Shown here: positions 6,430 through 8,317 of the stretch, piece by piece
Layout of the letters: each line of letters begins with the position of its first letter
How positions within the stretch are numbered: position 1 is the first letter of the stretch
Origin: Betaproteobacteria bacterium HGW-Betaproteobacteria-2
GTDB lineage: Bacteria; Pseudomonadota; Gammaproteobacteria; Burkholderiales; Methylophilaceae
Direction: 5' to 3'
DNA length: 8,317 nucleotides
Assembly (NCBI GenBank): GCA_002842255.1
Contig: PHCM01000055.1
Coordinates: 1-8,317, forward strand
The notes under the pieces: model-generated
What the model saw: the letters and a program-made list of their open reading frames with translations, nothing else
Database searches by the model: none
Told to the model about the DNA's origin: nothing
Made by a program: the position numbers and the translations under genes

Positions 6430-7515
6430 ATGCTCTTTAAACGATCATTGCTGCAAGAGCTCGTCACCACGGCTGCGGGAGCATTCCTCATACTGGTCGG
6501 TATCGTCATCGCGCAGCGTGTAGCCTACTACATCGGGGTCGCCGCCAGTGGCAGTCTTGCCAGCGACGCCATCAAGACCCTGCTGGGCTTCAACATGATC
6601 CGCTTCCTGCCCATGCTGCTGTCCCTCAGCCTGTTCCTCGCCGTACTGCTTACGCTGTCTCGCTGGTATCGTGACAGCGAGATGGTGGTCTGGTTCAGTG
6701 CCGGCAAAAGCCTGTCGAGCTGGATACGACCAGTCATCACCTTCGCCTTGCCGGTCATTCTGGTCATCGGCGTGCTAAGCCTGTTTGTCACGCCCTGGGC
6801 CACACAGAAGGCTTCGGAATTCCGTGACATGCTGAAGAGCCGCGATGAACTGGCCACCATCACACCTGGCGTCTTCAAGGAATCGCGAAGCGCCGACCGT
6901 GTCTTTTTCATCGAAAGCTTCGATGAACTGGGCAATCTGGTCAAGAACATCTTCGTGCAAAGCGTGCAGCATCAGAAACTCGGCATCATCGTCGCCAGCC
7001 AGGGCTTCCGGGAAACCGCAGAGAATGGCGACAGCTTTCTCGTCATGCAGGACGGACGGCGCTATGAGGGTCTGCCGAACACCGCCGAATACACCATCAC
7101 CGAGTTCGAACGTTACGCCATCCGCATAGAGCCGGCGGAAGTCGAAAAATCCCTGCCAAAAACCCAGGAAAAGAGCAGTGTGGAACTGCTGCAGCAGCGC
7201 AACCGCGACAGCAACGCCGAATTGCAGTGGCGCCTTGCCATGCCCATCTCGGCTTTCGTGCTGGTCCTGCTTGCCATCCCGCTGAGTTTCGTCGACCCGC
7301 GTTCCGGCCGCTCCGCCAACCTGATGCTGGCTCTGCTGGTCTATGTCATCTACAACAACATGCTGAGCATCTTCCAGGCCTGGGTGTCGCAGGGCAAGCT
7401 CAGCTTGCTGATCGGGCTGTGGCCGGTGCACCTCTTCTTCCTGCTACTGACCGTCTACATGTTCTACCGCCGGCTGTTCCAACAACCCTTGATCCCGAGA
7501 TTCTGGGGCAGATGA
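6430..7515 (+). CDS. lptF: LPS export ABC transporter permease LptF
   Basis: Inner-membrane permease subunit that, with LptG and the LptB ATPase, extracts lipopolysaccharide from the outer leaflet of the inner membrane and passes it to LptC/LptA. The 361-residue protein has the YjgP/YjgQ layout: three membrane helices (about 12-34, 50-77 and 101-121), a periplasmic beta-jellyroll domain (about 122-265), then three more helices (about 268-288, 297-317 and 326-346). The cytoplasmic loop SRWYRDSEMVVWFSAGKSL between helices 2 and 3 is the coupling segment expected to contact LptB. MPISAFVLVLLAIPLSFVDPRSGRS at the fourth helix is typical of the family and identifies it strongly. There is no clear Shine-Dalgarno before the ATG (CTTTCCCGCCC), yet the start fits the family's usual N-terminus. 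lptG follows after 3 bp in the same frame. LptF rather than LptG is chosen because it comes first in the pair, as in other Proteobacteria. Confidence 0.95.
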   Translation: MLFKRSLLQELVTTAAGAFLILVGIVIAQRVAYYIGVAASGSLASDAIKTLLGFNMIRFLPMLLSLSLFLAVLLTLSRWYRDSEMVVWFSAGKSLSSWIRPVITFALPVILVIGVLSLFVTPWATQKASEFRDMLKSRDELATITPGVFKESRSADRVFFIESFDELGNLVKNIFVQSVQHQKLGIIVASQGFRETAENGDSFLVMQDGRRYEGLPNTAEYTITEFERYAIRIEPAEVEKSLPKTQEKSSVELLQQRNRDSNAELQWRLAMPISAFVLVLLAIPLSFVDPRSGRSANLMLALLVYVIYNNMLSIFQAWVSQGKLSLLIGLWPVHLFFLLLTVYMFYRRLFQQPLIPRFWGR

Positions 7516-7518
7516 ACG

Positions 7519-8317
7519 ATGAATCTGATTAACCGCTATCTGATTCAGGAGATCGTTTCCAGCATCCTGCTCATCATGCTGGCGCTGATCGCCATGTTCT
7601 CCTTCTTCGACCTGATACAGGAGCTGGAAAGCCTGGGCAAGGGGGAGTATGGCCTCAGCAACGTGCTGATCTTCGTCCTGCTGAGCGCACCGGGCCACGT
7701 CTATCAGGTGGTCCCTGTCGCCGTGCTGGTCGGCACCATGTATGCGCTGGGGCGCCTGTCGCGCAGCTCAGAACTCATCATATTGCGGGTCAGCGGTATT
7801 TCCATCACAAGCCTGGCCTGGTCACTGGTACGCATCGGCCTGGTCTTTGCAGTACTGACGTTTATCGTCGGCGAATTTGTCACCCCCTACACGGAAAAGA
7901 CGGCGCAGCGCATGCGCATCAAGGCGACCGATTCCGTCATCGCACAGGACTTCCGTTCCGGCCTTTGGATCAAGGATGGTCGCAGCTTCGTCAATGTCGA
8001 GGAGGTACTGCCGGACACGACGTTGCTGAATGTACATATTTATGAATTCGATGGGGATTTTCATCTGCGCACCATAAGTGATGCGAAGACCGGACAATTT
8101 GAAGAGGACGGCTGGAATTTGAGTGAAGTGGCACAGACCCTGTTCAATGAAGACAAGATCAAGTCGGTCTACTTTCCCGAAGCCAACTGGCAGTCATTGA
8201 TCCGGCCGGAACTGCTGAACGTGCTACTGGTGCAACCGGAAAAGATGTCTGCCCGCAATCTCTATTCCTACATCACGCACCTCAGCGACAACAAGCAGAA
8301 AACCTCCAGACACGAGA
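7519..8317 (+). CDS. lptG: LPS export ABC transporter permease LptG, 3' truncated
   Basis: The partner permease of LptF in the LptB2FG lipopolysaccharide extractor. 266 complete codons are visible before the window ends, out of an expected 350-360, so the last membrane helices are missing. The N-terminus MNLINRYLIQEI leads into membrane helix 1 (about 9-33). Helix 2 (about 48-77) and helix 3 (about 100-120) follow, and from about 121 comes the periplasmic beta-jellyroll, including LWIKDGRSFVNV. The cytoplasmic coupling motif SELIILRVSGIS (84-95) matches the LptG pattern SELxxMRxxGxS. The ATG lies 3 bp after the lptF stop, and GGGG about 10 nt upstream, inside the end of lptF, could act as its ribosome binding site. 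The two genes are surely cotranscribed. No frameshift is seen in the visible part. Confidence 0.95.
   Translation, partial: MNLINRYLIQEIVSSILLIMLALIAMFSFFDLIQELESLGKGEYGLSNVLIFVLLSAPGHVYQVVPVAVLVGTMYALGRLSRSSELIILRVSGISITSLAWSLVRIGLVFAVLTFIVGEFVTPYTEKTAQRMRIKATDSVIAQDFRSGLWIKDGRSFVNVEEVLPDTTLLNVHIYEFDGDFHLRTISDAKTGQFEEDGWNLSEVAQTLFNEDKIKSVYFPEANWQSLIRPELLNVLLVQPEKMSARNLYSYITHLSDNKQKTSRHE

Noticed and set aside
6775..7431. 218-residue minus-strand open frame opposite lptF
   Set aside because: His/Gln/Asp-rich composition typical of antisense reading of a membrane protein gene; no motif.

Overview
The window holds seven protein genes that look like housekeeping genes of a Gram-negative bacterium, most likely a betaproteobacterium. 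The clues are LptF/LptG, which implies a lipopolysaccharide outer membrane; a pepA-holC operon divergent from lptF-lptG, an arrangement typical of Proteobacteria; and a TopA ending in a long Lys/Ala-rich tail. By-eye base composition is moderately GC-rich. A methylotroph-, Gallionella- or Nitrosomonas-like lineage would fit, but the sequence alone does not settle this. I see no mobile element, RNA gene, CRISPR array or sign of recent transfer.

Layout. Positions 1-2347 (+) carry DNA topoisomerase I (topA), lacking about its first 110 residues because it starts before the window. A strong palindromic terminator at 2357-2385 can serve both topA and the converging gene. Positions 2411-3352 (-) encode a secreted D-Ala-D-Ala endopeptidase of the PBP7/PbpG type. 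A 187-bp AT-rich divergent spacer separates it from a solitary gcvH at 3540-3920 (+), which encodes a lipoyl-carrier H protein. Its stop lies only 9 bp from the stop of the converging operon on the minus strand, pepA (6342-4834), holC (4825-4397) and a small unknown gene (4400-3930). An 87-bp divergent spacer then leads to lptF (6430-7515, +) and lptG (7519 to the window end, 3' truncated).

Functions. topA and holC act in DNA topology and replication. pepA is a cytosolic aminopeptidase. pbpG edits peptidoglycan in the periplasm. lptF and lptG together form the inner-membrane permease that extracts LPS and feeds it to the Lpt bridge. gcvH carries aminomethyl groups in glycine cleavage, but its partners are not encoded here.

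I found no convincing new biological system. The items most worth a second look are the uncharacterised protein coupled to holC, the isolated gcvH, the terminator-less convergence of gcvH with the pepA operon, and the TopA tail. The only gene-free stretches are short: 63, 187, 9, 8, 87 and 3 bp.
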